Positions 27,527 through 36,275 are shown, counted from the stretch's first letter. The stretch: DNA of 64,000 nucleotides from Marinobacter similis (GCF_000830985.1 NZ_CP007151.1:1240001-1304000); one strand, 5' to 3'. Made by a program: numbers and translations. The notes: generated by a model from the sequence alone, not told the origin.

Positions 27527-27641
27527 GCGGGCGGGTAGGCATGTCTTGCCAAAACCCGCTCCTTCGGCACGTCCATGTGACGCTTGAGCTCCGCCATCCA
27601 TGGCTGCGCACAGTTTTGGCAAGACATGCCCACCCGCCCGC
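27527..27641 (-). repeat. Clamped double-GGA hairpin repeat, copy A
   Basis: Arms at 27527-27555 and 27613-27641 pair over 29 bp with one exception, which is a G-U pair in the minus-strand transcript. The minus-strand loop of 57 nt (27612-27556) contains AGCCATGGATGGC and CACATGGACGTG, two small hairpins with TGGA in the loop. The loop matches copy B at nearly every position, while the middle of the arms is different. It lies between the ABC-F and DUF1415 genes, antisense to both. No transposase or protein-coding role is evident. Confidence 0.85.
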
Positions 27642-27683
27642 TCTGAACTCGGTGCGGACACCCGATTCAAGAAGGTAAGTACC

Positions 27684-28247
27684 ATGACAGAGACTGAGAT
27701 CGTAAATGCGACGCGTAAGTGGGTCGAGAACGTGGTCGTCGGCTACAACCTTTGTCCATTCGCAAAGAAGGAGCTGGTTCGGGACCGCGTGCGGTTCGTG
27801 GTATCCGACGCTGCCGACGAAGATAGCTTGCTGCAAGCGTTGCATTCAGAGCTTCAGCGCCTGGACGAGGAGCCCGAGGTTGAAACCACGGTGTTGATCC
27901 ATCCGGGTGTATTGCAGGACTTCGAAGCCTACAATGAGTTTCTTGATGCGGCCGATGGTTTGCTGGCCTATCTGGATATGGAAGGTGTATATCAGATTGC
28001 GAGCTTTCACCCGGACTACCAGTTCGCGGGTACCGACCCGGAGTCGGCGGAGAACTACACCAATCGTTCTCCGTACCCGATGCTTCACCTGTTGCGTGAA
28101 GCGAGTCTGGAAGCTGCGATCGAAAGCCATCCGGACGTGGACGGAATTCCCGGTCGCAACATCAAATTGACTGAAGAACTGGGCGTCGAAACAATGCGCG
28201 AAGCTCTCTTGAATTGCATCAAGAGCTCCAAGACGCTAGGGGAGTAA
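27684..28247 (+). CDS. DUF1415 family protein
   Basis: Predicted 187-residue cytoplasmic protein of a family found mainly in Gammaproteobacteria, with no known function. It begins TEIVNATRKWVENVVVGYNL and has the conserved Cys in NLCPFAKKE, a central VETTVLIHPGVLQDFEAYNE, and an almost invariant FHPDYQFAGTDPESAENYTN with SPYPMLHLLRE. The ATG at 27684 has a GAAGG site. Copies A and B of the hairpin repeat flank it in opposite orientations, 42 and 8 bp away. Confidence 0.88.
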   Translation: MTETEIVNATRKWVENVVVGYNLCPFAKKELVRDRVRFVVSDAADEDSLLQALHSELQRLDEEPEVETTVLIHPGVLQDFEAYNEFLDAADGLLAYLDMEGVYQIASFHPDYQFAGTDPESAENYTNRSPYPMLHLLREASLEAAIESHPDVDGIPGRNIKLTEELGVETMREALLNCIKSSKTLGE

Positions 28248-28255
28248 AACGAGGA

Positions 28256-28359
28256 GCGGGTGGAAAAGCCCTTCCCAAACTGTGCGGAGCCATGGATGGC
28301 GGAGCTCAAGCGCCACATGGATGTGCTTGAGCGGGTTTGGGAAGGGCTTTTCTAGCCGC
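28256..28359 (+). repeat. Clamped double-GGA hairpin repeat, copy B
   Basis: Arms at 28256-28280 and 28335-28359 pair over 25 bp. The exceptions are one G-G mismatch and one G-U pair, read on the plus strand. The 54-nt loop (28281-28334) contains AGCCATGGATGGC and CACATGGATGTG, each a small stem with a TGGA loop. The outer end of the arm (GCGGGTGG) and inner end (CCCAAAC) resemble copy A; the middle (AAAAGCCCTT) does not. It lies 8 bp after the DUF1415 stop and 66 bp before the next start. Confidence 0.85.
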
Positions 28360-28425
28360 GACAACTCGGATTTGAAGGCGAGTTGAGCAACCACAAACCG
28401 CAGTCACCGAACGACGAGGCAAACC

Positions 28426-29157
28426 TTGGGACTTCTTTTCGAGCAAATTGACAGCCAACCGTCGGAAATCGGCGAGATCACCCTCAGGCGCAGGAAGATT
28501 CCGGCCATTGGCGACCGCGATATCTTCGAGGTAAAGCTCGGCGAAGAGTTCCTGATGTCCAGCATGTTTGTGGACGCCGAGATCGCCCTGTCAGACATTG
28601 GCCTGAACGAGACCGAAGGCGACAACCTCAGTGTCGTCGTTGGCGGACTGGGGCTTGGCTACACCGCCGTGGCAGCGCTCAAGCATGAGCGGGTTGGCGA
28701 GTTGCTGATTGTGGAATATCTGGAACCGGTCATTGGCTGGCACGAGCAGGAATTGGTGCCGCTCGGTGCAGACATCAACGCCGACGCCCGGAGCCGTTAC
28801 GTCCATGGCAGTTTCTTTGATCTGGCCATTGCAGAGCCCAGTGAGGGTGGGTTTGATCCCGCATCACCAGGTCGAACTTTTGATGCCATCCTGCTGGATA
28901 TCGACCATTCGCCCCGGGCCCTGCTGCACGATTCCAATGCCAGCTTCTACACCACCGATAACATCGGCAAGATGGCACAGCAGCTGAAACCCCGTGGCAT
29001 CTTTGCCATGTGGTCGAACGAAGGGGAAGACGAGGAATTCATGGCCGTGCTGCGGGATGTGTTTACCGACGTCGCCTGCCATTACGTGCGTTTTTTTAAT
29101 CCGTTTCAGAACAGGGAATCGTTTAACACCGTATACGTAGCCCGCAAACCGGGCTGA
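28426..29157 (+). CDS. Spermidine synthase-like methyltransferase-fold protein
   Basis: Predicted 243-residue protein with a Rossmann-like polyamine synthase or methyltransferase fold. The nucleotide-binding glycine loop is LSVVVGGLGLGYTAVAALKH, followed by ELLIVEYLEPVIGWHEQEL, and an acidic strand FDAILLDIDHSPRALLH. It lacks the N-terminal beta-barrel of true spermidine synthases, so putrescine aminopropyl transfer is uncertain. I start at TTG 28426 because GAGG lies 7 nt upstream and the next ATG would remove the conserved SEIGEITLRRR strand. It follows hairpin copy B and precedes the sirtuin gene by 16 nt, so the two genes are likely co-transcribed. Confidence 0.72.
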   Translation: MGLLFEQIDSQPSEIGEITLRRRKIPAIGDRDIFEVKLGEEFLMSSMFVDAEIALSDIGLNETEGDNLSVVVGGLGLGYTAVAALKHERVGELLIVEYLEPVIGWHEQELVPLGADINADARSRYVHGSFFDLAIAEPSEGGFDPASPGRTFDAILLDIDHSPRALLHDSNASFYTTDNIGKMAQQLKPRGIFAMWSNEGEDEEFMAVLRDVFTDVACHYVRFFNPFQNRESFNTVYVARKPG

Positions 29158-29173
29158 ACTTTCCGGAGTCTGT

Positions 29174-30074
29174 ATGCCTGTGACGACCCACCGAACCCGA
29201 CCATTCAGTTCCAGCCAGCGCCTGCCGGAAACTGACGATGCGCCGGTTTTGCACGAGCCGGAGCATGCCGGCGGCCTGCTGGCAGACTTTATTCGCCGTC
29301 ATCCCCGGTTGCTGATCCTGACCGGGGCCGGTGTGAGCACTGATTCCGGCATTCCCGATTATCGGGACGGCGAGGGCGCCTGGAAGCGCAAGCAACCGGT
29401 GCAGCATCAGCCTTCATGGACAGTTACGAAACCCGGCAGCGTTACTGGGGTCGAAGCCTGATTGGCTGGCCGGTGATGCGCAATGCCGCGCCGAACCCAT
29501 CCCATCATCATATCTCCGACCTGGAACTGCTTAATCACAGCAGCCTGGTGGTCACCCAGAACGTTGATCGGCTGCACCAGAAAGCCGGCACAAGGGCGGT
29601 GACCGACCTGCATGGCCGGGCCGACGAAGTTATCTGCATGAGTTGCGATTACCGCTGCCCGCGCGACGAGGTGCACGATCGGTGTGCCGATCTGAATCCG
29701 GGTTTTCAACATTACAAGGCGGAGACGGCGCCGGATGGCGACGCGGATCTGGAAGTGGATTTCTCGGATTTCCGGCCAGCGGGTTGCCCCAAGTGTGATG
29801 GCATCCTGAAACCAGACGTGGTGTTTTTTGGGGATTACGTGCCAAGGACAGGGTGTATTCGGCGCTGGATGTGCTCAAGGCCAGCGATGGCCTGCTGGTG
29901 ATTGGCTCGTCGCTGATGGTGTATTCGGGGTTTCGTTTCTGCCGCTATGCCAAGGAGTGGAACAAACCCATTGCGACATTGAATCTTGGCCGCACCCGGG
30001 CCGAGGACCTGGTGGATCTGAAACTGAACGCGCGGATTGGCGAGACGCTGGAATCGGCCGTTTACAGCCTTTAG
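29174..30074 (+). CDS. Sir2 family NAD-dependent deacylase (sirtuin), two frame breaks
   Basis: Predicted 300-residue NAD-dependent protein lysine deacetylase or deacylase. NAD-binding motifs are LILTGAGVSTDSGIPDYRDG and VVTQNVDRLHQKAG. The catalytic His is in TDLHGRADEVICMSC, with zinc Cys pairs in CMSC and GCPKC. The C-terminal GSSLMVYSGFRF completes the Rossmann domain. A lost G near 29410 and a lost C near 29843 break the frame; restoring them gives HQAFMDSYETRQRYW and DYVPKDRVYSALDVL. The motif form resembles the SIRT4-like class II group. The stop is followed by a strong terminator. Confidence 0.88.
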
Positions 30075-30097
30075 ATCGGTTTCGGATCCTGGCAAAA

Positions 30098-30125
30098 AAA
30101 GAGCCCACCATTTGGTGGGCTCTTT
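30098..30125. terminator. Bidirectional terminator
   Basis: AAAGAGCCCACCA and TGGTGGGCTCTTT form a 13-bp stem with a tight loop, flanked by an A-run and a T-rich end. It serves the convergent sirtuin and symporter genes. Confidence 0.88.
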
Positions 30126-30176
30126 GCATTAGGCCGCAGGCCGGCGGGTCCAGGAACCGACTGCCACCTGTTGCGC

Positions 30177-31589
30177 TTACATCAGGTTGTAGATGAACAC
30201 GGCCGCTACTGCCACGGGGGTGAAGTAGCGAATGGTGAGATACCACAACCGGAACATCGGGCCAGACAACGCCAGCTCTTTTTCCACCGCCTCGCGGGAC
30301 ATCACCCAGCCGGCAAATACAGCAACCAGCAGGCCGCCCAGCGGCAGCAGGATGTTGGCGGTAAAGAAGTCCAGCAAGTCAAAGATGGTCTTGCCTTCGA
30401 ACATCGCAATACTGCCCAGTGGTGCGAAATCGGACCACAGGTTCAGGGACAGGATGGAGGCAATACCCAGTGCCCAGCACACCACACCGGCACCCAGGGT
30501 GCTCGCGGTGCGGTTCAAGCCTTTACGCTCTTCCAGCCACTCGACAATGGGTTCCAGCAGGGAGATCCCGGACGTCCAGGCGGCGAAGATCAGCAGCACA
30601 AAGAACAGGGTGCCGAACAGGCTGCCCATGGGCATCTGGCCAAAGGCCAGCGGCAGAGTCTGGAAGATCAGGCCAGGGCCGGCGCCCGGTTCAAGGCCGT
30701 TGGCGAATACGATCGGGAAAATGGCCAGGCCGGCGAGCAGGGCAACACCGGTGTCGATCACCGAGACGGCAATGGAGGTCTTGGCGATGGATACGTTTTT
30801 CGGCAGGTAAGAGCCGTAGGCCATCATCACTGCCATACCCAGGCTGAGGGTAAAGAAGGCGTGGCCGAGCGCGACCAGGATGCCGGAGGTTGAAAGCTTG
30901 GAGAAGTCCGGCTGGAACAGGAAGCTCACGGCGCGACCAAACTCACCGCTGGTCATGGCGTAACCCACGGCTATTAGCAGCAGCACGAACAGACCGGGCA
31001 TCAAGATGCTGACCGCACGTTCAAGCCCGGCGCGGACGCCTTTGGCGACCACGAGCATCACCAGTGCCATGAACACAGTGTGCCATAGCAGCAGGGTCAT
31101 CGGATCGCCGAGCAGGTTGGAGAAGATAGCGCCGACAGCCTCTGCGGACTGGCCTACCAATTGGCCACTGGCGGCGGTGCCCACATAAGACACGGCCCAG
31201 CCGCCAATCACGGAATAGAACGACAGGATCAGGAAGCCGGCCAGTACACCGACCGCGCCCACCATACGCCACGCCGGCTTGAGCCGGTCGCGCTCGGCAA
31301 TCAGGCGCAGACTGTTAACGGGGCTGTGGCCACCGCGGCGGCCGATCAGCACTTCCGCCATCATGATCGGCAGACCTACTGCCGCAATACACAACAGATA
31401 CACCAGGACAAAGGCGCCGCCGCCGTTTTCACCGGTGATGTAGGGGAACTTCCAGATGTTGCCCAGGCCGACGGCCGAGCCGGTTGCCGCCAGGATGAAC
31501 GCCAGTCGGGAGGACCAGAGCCCCCGCTTGGCGTTGGAGCCTTCCAGTGCCTCCGAGTAGGTGGCACTACCTGAATCTGATACAGACAT
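30177..31589 (-). CDS. Neurotransmitter:sodium symporter family transporter
   Basis: Predicted 470-residue inner-membrane Na+-coupled amino-acid symporter with about twelve helices. Helix 1 has the family motif RLAFILAATGSAVGLGNIWK followed by FPYITGENGGGAFV, including the sodium-site residues. It resembles bacterial LeuT-type carriers (DUF-free, MhsT/TnaT-like). The ATG at 31589 has an AGGAG site. It is 85 bp downstream of the leucine dehydrogenase gene on the same strand, so import of leucine, isoleucine, valine or other hydrophobic amino acids is plausible. Substrate is inferred from context. Confidence 0.9.
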   Translation of the reverse strand: MSVSDSGSATYSEALEGSNAKRGLWSSRLAFILAATGSAVGLGNIWKFPYITGENGGGAFVLVYLLCIAAVGLPIMMAEVLIGRRGGHSPVNSLRLIAERDRLKPAWRMVGAVGVLAGFLILSFYSVIGGWAVSYVGTAASGQLVGQSAEAVGAIFSNLLGDPMTLLLWHTVFMALVMLVVAKGVRAGLERAVSILMPGLFVLLLIAVGYAMTSGEFGRAVSFLFQPDFSKLSTSGILVALGHAFFTLSLGMAVMMAYGSYLPKNVSIAKTSIAVSVIDTGVALLAGLAIFPIVFANGLEPGAGPGLIFQTLPLAFGQMPMGSLFGTLFFVLLIFAAWTSGISLLEPIVEWLEERKGLNRTASTLGAGVVCWALGIASILSLNLWSDFAPLGSIAMFEGKTIFDLLDFFTANILLPLGGLLVAVFAGWVMSREAVEKELALSGPMFRLWYLTIRYFTPVAVAAVFIYNLM

Positions 31590-31674
31590 AACTGTCTCCT
31601 GCTTGGTACTTGTTGTTGTTTGGAAAAGCAGGGGCCAAAGCGAACTTCGGCCCCAAAGAGATCGATGCCAGGGT

Positions 31675-32775
31675 TTATCCGACCCGCGCCAGGCGCTCGG
31701 TCAGGGATTCCACTTTGGCAACGTGTTTGCGAAACCGTTCTTCCGCCAGCTCATTGGCGATGGTGCCCGTTGGCAGGCCGCTCCGGTCAGAACGGATAAA
31801 GATTTCCTTGAGCGTGTCGCCGATGCCATTGACGTGTTCGCGCACGGTGTCGGGAGACGCTCCGGTACGCTCGTAGAACACATCGATAATGCCGCCGGCA
31901 TTGATGGCGAAATCCGGTGCGTACAGGATTCCGCGGTCTTTTAAGGCCTGGTCGTGGTCCGCGCGCTCAAGCAGATTGTTGGCGGCGCCGGCCACGATTT
32001 TGGCTTTCAGTTTCGGAATGCTGGTGTCATTCAGCACGGCGCCCATGGCGCAGGGTGCGACCACGTCCACGGGCAGGTACAGGATGTCTTCGGCGGACGC
32101 GGGTGTTGCGCCCAACTCATCCACGGCCCGCTGCATGTTGTCGGCAAAAATGTCGTAAACCCACAGTTGCGCGCCCGCCTCTTTCAAATGCTTGGCCAGG
32201 CGGAAGCCGACATTGCCGATACCCTGGATCGCAACCTTCAGGCCTGTCAGGTCGTCCCGACCCAGCTGATGCTTAACCGCGGCCTTAAGACCGACGAAAG
32301 TGCCCCAGGCGGTGGCCGGTGAGGGGTCGCCATTACTCGGTTTGCCGTCAAAACCCATGCGCTCGGCAACGCCGGCGACGTTCTGGGTGTGGCGGCCCAT
32401 GATCTTCAGGTCGGGCACGCTGGTGCCGGAATCTTCCGCCGCGATGTATTGGCCACCCAGACTCTCCAGGTGCTTGCCCATGGCTTCGAGCAGGGCTTCG
32501 GACTTCTGCTTGCGTGGGTCACCGATGATCACAGACTTGCCACCGCCAAGGTCCAGATTGGCCAGAGCCGATTTGTAGGTCATGCCCTTGGACAAACGCA
32601 GTACATCGCGCAGCGCTTCTTCATCGGAGGCGTAGGGGTACATCCGGCAGCCGCCAAGTGCGGGTCCGCGAGAGGTGTTGTGGATCGCAACAATGGCTTT
32701 CAAGCCGGTCTCGGGATCACAGAAAAAGGACAGATGTTCGTGGTTGTCGAACTCGGGGTGGCTGAATACGTTCAT
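31675..32775 (-). CDS. Leucine/valine/phenylalanine dehydrogenase
   Basis: Predicted 366-residue NAD-dependent amino-acid dehydrogenase converting a branched-chain or aromatic amino acid to its 2-oxoacid and ammonium. The glycine-rich substrate region is [20 protein letters not shown]. Catalytic Lys residues are in [20 protein letters not shown]. The NAD motif is [17 protein letters not shown], and [15 protein letters not shown] follows. The length fits leucine dehydrogenase. An AGGTGAAA site precedes ATG 32775. With the downstream symporter it forms an uptake-and-deamination unit. The exact preference among Leu, Val and Phe cannot be read from sequence. Confidence 0.92.
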   Translation of the reverse strand: MNVFSHPEFDNHEHLSFFCDPETGLKAIVAIHNTSRGPALGGCRMYPYASDEEALRDVLRLSKGMTYKSALANLDLGGGKSVIIGDPRKQKSEALLEAMGKHLESLGGQYIAAEDSGTSVPDLKIMGRHTQNVAGVAERMGFDGKPSNGDPSPATAWGTFVGLKAAVKHQLGRDDLTGLKVAIQGIGNVGFRLAKHLKEAGAQLWVYDIFADNMQRAVDELGATPASAEDILYLPVDVVAPCAMGAVLNDTSIPKLKAKIVAGAANNLLERADHDQALKDRGILYAPDFAINAGGIIDVFYERTGASPDTVREHVNGIGDTLKEIFIRSDRSGLPTGTIANELAEERFRKHVAKVESLTERLARVG

Positions 32776-33394
32776 GGCGTTTCACCTATCTTTCTTGGCT
32801 GGAACTACCCTTGTGGGGCCTGAACAGCCGGTGTTTTGTTGTTAGACCGCGGCACTCGCGATTCGTTGGTGGTGCTGATTCCGGATGCCTGTACTCAGGA
32901 TGGCGCAAGCCCGGATGCCGGAATGCCGATCGATGTCAGGTGAGAACGTCTGTTTGATGCAGAGGGGCACACGTGCGCGGAACGCAGCCTGCCTGGGTGG
33001 CTTACTGAATGTGGCATGTTGAAATCCCCTCCCCCTCACCGGATCGCGGCAATGGCGGCAGTCTTGTTGTTGTCGACCGGCTTGTGGCCGGCGTTGCGAT
33101 TTCAGTTGTCCGTTTCGCAGGGGAAAGTACCCTTTGAAAGTGCCCTTTTGGGGCCGGACAGAAAACAAACTAATTTCTTTTTACGTGAACGTCAACTTGC
33201 AAAAGCTAATCAATTTTTCAGGTCTCATTGAAACCACGGCAAGCACTTGTGACCCCGGACAATTTTTATAGAAATGGGGTATATCCGCGCGGCCGTTAGC
33301 GCTAATCGTTTTGAGGGCCGGGGCCGTGACCGAGGGTGGCTGCGGTATAATGAGTCTTGTGGTTGCCCGCTCTTAGTGAGCGAAGGAGGGAATC
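32776..33394. other. 619-bp intergenic region with no supported gene
   Basis: This spacer lies between the divergent leucine dehydrogenase gene and the gene at 33395. Open frames on both strands (for example minus 32842-33168) have no ribosome site or recognisable sequence. A perfect TATAAT at 33346-33351 lies 43 nt before the ATG at 33395 and may be its -10 box, but no matching -35 is seen. The stretch 33240-33300 is notably A/T-rich at one end. I see no further feature. Confidence 0.5.
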
Positions 33395-33936
33395 ATGAAA
33401 CGACTGTTTTATCTCGTCGATGCTATCGACAACGTGGAAAGCATCTCCGACGACCTGCATCGCGACGGCGTCTCCAACTGGCGGTTTCATGTGGTCAGTA
33501 AGGACGAAGCCGGTCTGTACTCGCATCATGTTCATAGCGCCAGTGTGCTTGATCGCACCGATCTGCCCAGATTTGTGGAACGAGGCTGATCATAGGTGGT
33601 TTGTTTGCACTGTTCTTCATCCTGCCCTTGGCTCTCTGGGGCGACCTGGCCTGGCCAACGTCGGCGTTTGTGGCCATGGGGGTGTTTGCAGTGCTGGCGG
33701 GTGGCTGGCTTGGAGGCTTCGGCGGCATTGGTTCGGAAAACTACCGAATCCGGCGTTTTCACAAGGACATCGAAGCCGGCAAGTACCTGATCATGGTGGA
33801 TGTGCCCAAAGCGGATGTTGAGCGCGTCGAGATGTTGATGGAGCGATTGCACCCGGAAGTGGCGCTTCGCGGCGAAGGCAGCAGTGTCAACAATCCCTTT
33901 GCAGCAGCGGATGGGCGAGTGCATATCATGCATTGA
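33395..33936 (+). CDS. Hypothetical membrane protein of DUF1269-like layout, frame break
   Basis: Predicted 180-residue protein. The N-terminal soluble domain (MKRLFYLVDAIDNVESISDD) resembles the beta-alpha-beta fold of DUF1269 proteins. Two adjacent membrane helices follow (GLFALFFILPLALWGDLAWP and FVAMGVFAVLAGGWLGGFGG), then a second soluble domain (KYLIMVDVPKADVERVEMLM). The frame is lost near 33586 by one C; restoring it fuses PRFVERG to LIIGGLFALFF. AGGAGGG lies before ATG 33395. Function is unknown. A redox-associated or stress role has been suggested for such proteins but cannot be supported here. Confidence 0.68.
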
Positions 33937-33994
33937 GCCAGTCATGGGTTAAGCTGCCGTAAGCGGCAGGCTTCGGTATTTACCTATACGCGCT

Positions 33995-34021
33995 CAGAGG
34001 AAACTAACTTAGCTTCCTCTG
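33995..34021 (+). promoter_or_regulatory. Hairpin holding the azlC ribosome site
   Basis: CAGAGGAA (33995-34002) and TTCCTCTG (34014-34021) are a perfect 8-bp inverted repeat that ends directly at the azlC ATG. The AGAGGAA in the left arm is the only Shine-Dalgarno-like string near the start and is 19 nt away and paired in the hairpin. This may be translational control or a misplaced start. Confidence 0.4.
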
Positions 34022-34762
34022 ATGTCCGTCGCTTCCTACGCATACCAAATTCAGCCGCATAAAGTCCGTCAGGAGTTTTTCCGGCTCTTTCCCATCTCCC
34101 TGTTCGTGGTGGCATTTGGTGCTGCCTTCGGATTGGCCGCCACCCAGCAGGGTCTGCTGCCACTGGAAGCGATGTTGATGAGCACCACGGTGTTTGCCGG
34201 TGCTTCCCAGTTCGCCGCCACCGATATGTGGGGTACCGAGGTCTCGGTGCTGCCGCTGATCGCGGTGGTCTTTGCGATCAATTCCCGGCATCTGTTGATG
34301 GGTGCGTCCCTGTACCCGATGCTTAAAGACGTGGCGCCGTTGAAGCGCTACGGCCTGCTGTTGTTTCTGACTGACGCCAACTGGGCGGTATCTGCCCAGG
34401 AATACCAGAACGGCCGACGTAACCTGGAAGTAATCCTGGGCGGCGGGTTGGTGCTCTGGCTGGCGTGGCTCGTGGGTACCTGGCTGGGTGTGTACTTCGG
34501 TGGGGTGCTGCAGAATCCCAAGAGTCTCGGGCTGGATATGGTGCTGGGTTGCTTCCTGCTGGCGATGGCGTTGGGCGGCAAGAAATCCCCAAGGGTTCTG
34601 GTTGCCTGGGGCGTTGCTGCCCTGGCGTCCCTGGCTGCGTGGAAGTGGCTGCCGCCGCATACCCATGTGGTAGCCGGCGCGTTGGCCGGTGGTCTGATCG
34701 GCTACTTCTGGCTGGATCAACCGCAAGCGAAGGCTGCGGCACAGGACGGAGAGCAAGCATGA
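34022..34762 (+). CDS. azlC: AzlC family branched-chain amino-acid exporter, large subunit
   Basis: Predicted 246-residue inner-membrane protein with about eight helices. The family region is FGAAFGLAATQQGLLPLEAM followed by STTVFAGASQFAATDMWG and the conserved FAINSRHLLMGASLYP loop. With AzlD it forms an exporter of valine, leucine and analogues. Its stop codon overlaps the azlD ATG in ATGA, so translation is coupled. It lies 1.2 kb from the leucine dehydrogenase and symporter genes. Together these suggest import, oxidation and export of branched-chain amino acids handled in one chromosomal area, though not one operon. Confidence 0.9.
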   Translation: MSVASYAYQIQPHKVRQEFFRLFPISLFVVAFGAAFGLAATQQGLLPLEAMLMSTTVFAGASQFAATDMWGTEVSVLPLIAVVFAINSRHLLMGASLYPMLKDVAPLKRYGLLLFLTDANWAVSAQEYQNGRRNLEVILGGGLVLWLAWLVGTWLGVYFGGVLQNPKSLGLDMVLGCFLLAMALGGKKSPRVLVAWGVAALASLAAWKWLPPHTHVVAGALAGGLIGYFWLDQPQAKAAAQDGEQA

Positions 34763-35069
34763 CCATTGAAACCACCACCGCGGGTGTCCTCGCTCTGATT
34801 GCCATCATGGCGCTGGTTACTTTGGTCACCCGGTTTGGTGGCGTGTTTGCCATGTCCTTTGTCCGGATCAGTCCGCGCATTGAGAGCTTCATCAATACCA
34901 TGGCCAGTTCGGTGCTGATTGCCATCGTCGTGCCCATGGCATTTTCTGGCGACGCCGGTGCGGTTGCCGCGCTCTCGGTAACAGCTGTGACCATGCTGGC
35001 GCTCAGGAAGCCCCTGCCGGCCATTGGCGCCGGCATTGCCGCCGCAGGCTCGTGCGCTACCTGTTCTAG
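34759..35069 (+). CDS. azlD: AzlD family branched-chain amino-acid exporter, small subunit, frame break
   Basis: Predicted 103-residue membrane protein, the usual AzlD length. It has four short helices, with ALIAIMALVTLVTRFGGVFA and FINTMASSVLIAIVVPMAFS. A G is missing near 35048; restoring it ends the protein as AAGLVRYLF with TAG at 35067-35069, the typical AzlD tail. Without it the frame would run into the convergent DUF3750 gene. It is the partner of AzlC and is read by coupled translation. Confidence 0.88.
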
Positions 35070-35078
35070 AAGAGTCTG

Positions 35079-35858
35079 CTACCGGCCTGCTGAGGCAGCC
35101 TCTGACATCGGGTTGGGATTTCGCAATGCCAGCTCGCCGATGCCGGGCAGCTTGATACCCAGGGCCATGGGGTTCACTCCCAGGGACAGACCCAGAATGT
35201 TCAGCTCCAAACCCTCTCGCACCCCCGCCAGGATCCCTAGATACCCACCCATGGACAGTTGGTAGCCGGAACCGCCCGGCACCTCCGCCACCACACGGTT
35301 GCCCAAGTAGTCCTTGCCAATGGCGTTACTCGGCAGTGCCACATCCAGTCCCGGTACCTCCCGAATTACCCAGGCGGTAAAGGTGTTGCTGTTGGGCCCA
35401 GGCCATGCTTCGTATTCAGTGACGTAGGGATAGGCGTCCACGGCCTGATAGATGGTCGGAATCAGCGCTTGCGCTTCCGCGCCGCGAATGTCGGCGTAGA
35501 GTTCGGGTTTGGCGCCGTACCAATGGCGATCGGGTTCGCTCAGGCGGGAGCTGACCACGTAGCGACGCCAGCCAGTGACCTCATGAACCCGATACTGCTC
35601 GGCACCCGCCTCCTTGGTGGCAATCCAGGTGTGCACGGCAAAGTAACCACGCCAGCTCCAGGCCCGGGCTCCGTAGATCTGAACCACCGCTTCCGGATGC
35701 TGTTCCGGGCGCGGCGCGATCCCGGCGCTGGCGCGGGTTGCGGTTCGCCAGCTTTCGGCACCCTGCAGGCTGCTACTGGTGGCCAGGAGCAAGGGGCCTG
35801 TCAGCAACATGAGCAGGGCACCGAGGAACCAGGCGGTGTATTTCAGCGTTCGCTTCAT
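35079..35858 (-). CDS. DUF3750 family protein
   Basis: Predicted 259-residue protein with an N-terminal membrane helix or uncleaved signal (WFLGALLMLLTGPLLLATSS). The rest matches the DUF3750 family: VVQIYGARAWSWRGYFAVHT with WIATK, WYGAKPELYADIRGAEA, and WPGPNSNTFTAWVIREVPGL. Trp, His and Asn residues in these blocks are reminiscent of periplasmic peptidase-like or transpeptidase folds, but no activity is known. It is 9 bp from the convergent azlD end. Confidence 0.75.
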   Translation of the reverse strand: MKRTLKYTAWFLGALLMLLTGPLLLATSSSLQGAESWRTATRASAGIAPRPEQHPEAVVQIYGARAWSWRGYFAVHTWIATKEAGAEQYRVHEVTGWRRYVVSSRLSEPDRHWYGAKPELYADIRGAEAQALIPTIYQAVDAYPYVTEYEAWPGPNSNTFTAWVIREVPGLDVALPSNAIGKDYLGNRVVAEVPGGSGYQLSMGGYLGILAGVREGLELNILGLSLGVNPMALGIKLPGIGELALRNPNPMSEAASAGR

Positions 35859-36017
35859 AACGGTGTCCGGGGTGGGGTATTAATTATGTTGGCACTGATA
35901 GTCGATACGCGCCAATGCCTCCGCCAGATTGCACCACACCGGCTCCGTTTGCTGGCGATGGGGTTGTCTTCTAGGCTGAATGTACACGTCAAAAAGCAAA
36001 GGCTAAGGAGCGGTACC

Positions 36018-36233
36018 ATGTCCGACCATCATGTGTACAAGAAGGTGGAAATCGTCGGTTCCTCGCGCAAGAGCATAGAAAACGCGATTGAGAATGGCCT
36101 CGAGGAATGCAGCAAAAGCATTCGCAACATGGAGTGGTTTGAAGTGATGGAAACCCGGGGTCACATCGAGGATGGCAAGGTTGGCCATTATCAGGTGGTG
36201 ATGAAAGTCGGCTTCCGCATCAAGGATAGCTGA
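36018..36233 (+). CDS. Dodecin flavin-binding protein
   Basis: Predicted 71-residue dodecin, which forms a hollow dodecamer that stores flavins in pairs. The sequence has the full family: HHVYKKVEIVGSSRKSIENA, then a helix with NGLEECSKSIRNMEWFEVME, and a central Trp that stacks on isoalloxazine. TRGHIEDGKVGHYQVVMKVG closes the fold. AAGGAG precedes ATG 36018. It is monocistronic and presumably buffers free FMN, FAD or riboflavin. Confidence 0.94.
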   Translation: MSDHHVYKKVEIVGSSRKSIENAIENGLEECSKSIRNMEWFEVMETRGHIEDGKVGHYQVVMKVGFRIKDS

Positions 36234-36275
36234 CGTTAATCACCCGGGCCCGGATGGCCACTGCCAGGCGATTCA

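Noticed and set aside
26818..27633. 271-residue minus-strand frame running from hairpin copy A through the ABC-F gene
   Set aside because: Its first part is the translated hairpin repeat and the rest is antisense to ABC-F motifs. The repeat explains the apparent conserved start.
30171..30893. 240-residue plus-strand Gln/Gly-rich frame
   Set aside because: Shadow of the symporter gene; composition reflects the complementary codons.
32842..33168. 108-residue minus-strand frame in the large spacer
   Set aside because: No ribosome site, biased composition and no recognisable features.
33951..33973. Short hairpin CTGCCG-TAAG-CGGCAG after the gene at 33395
   Set aside because: Only six base pairs and no T-run, so I do not call it a terminator.
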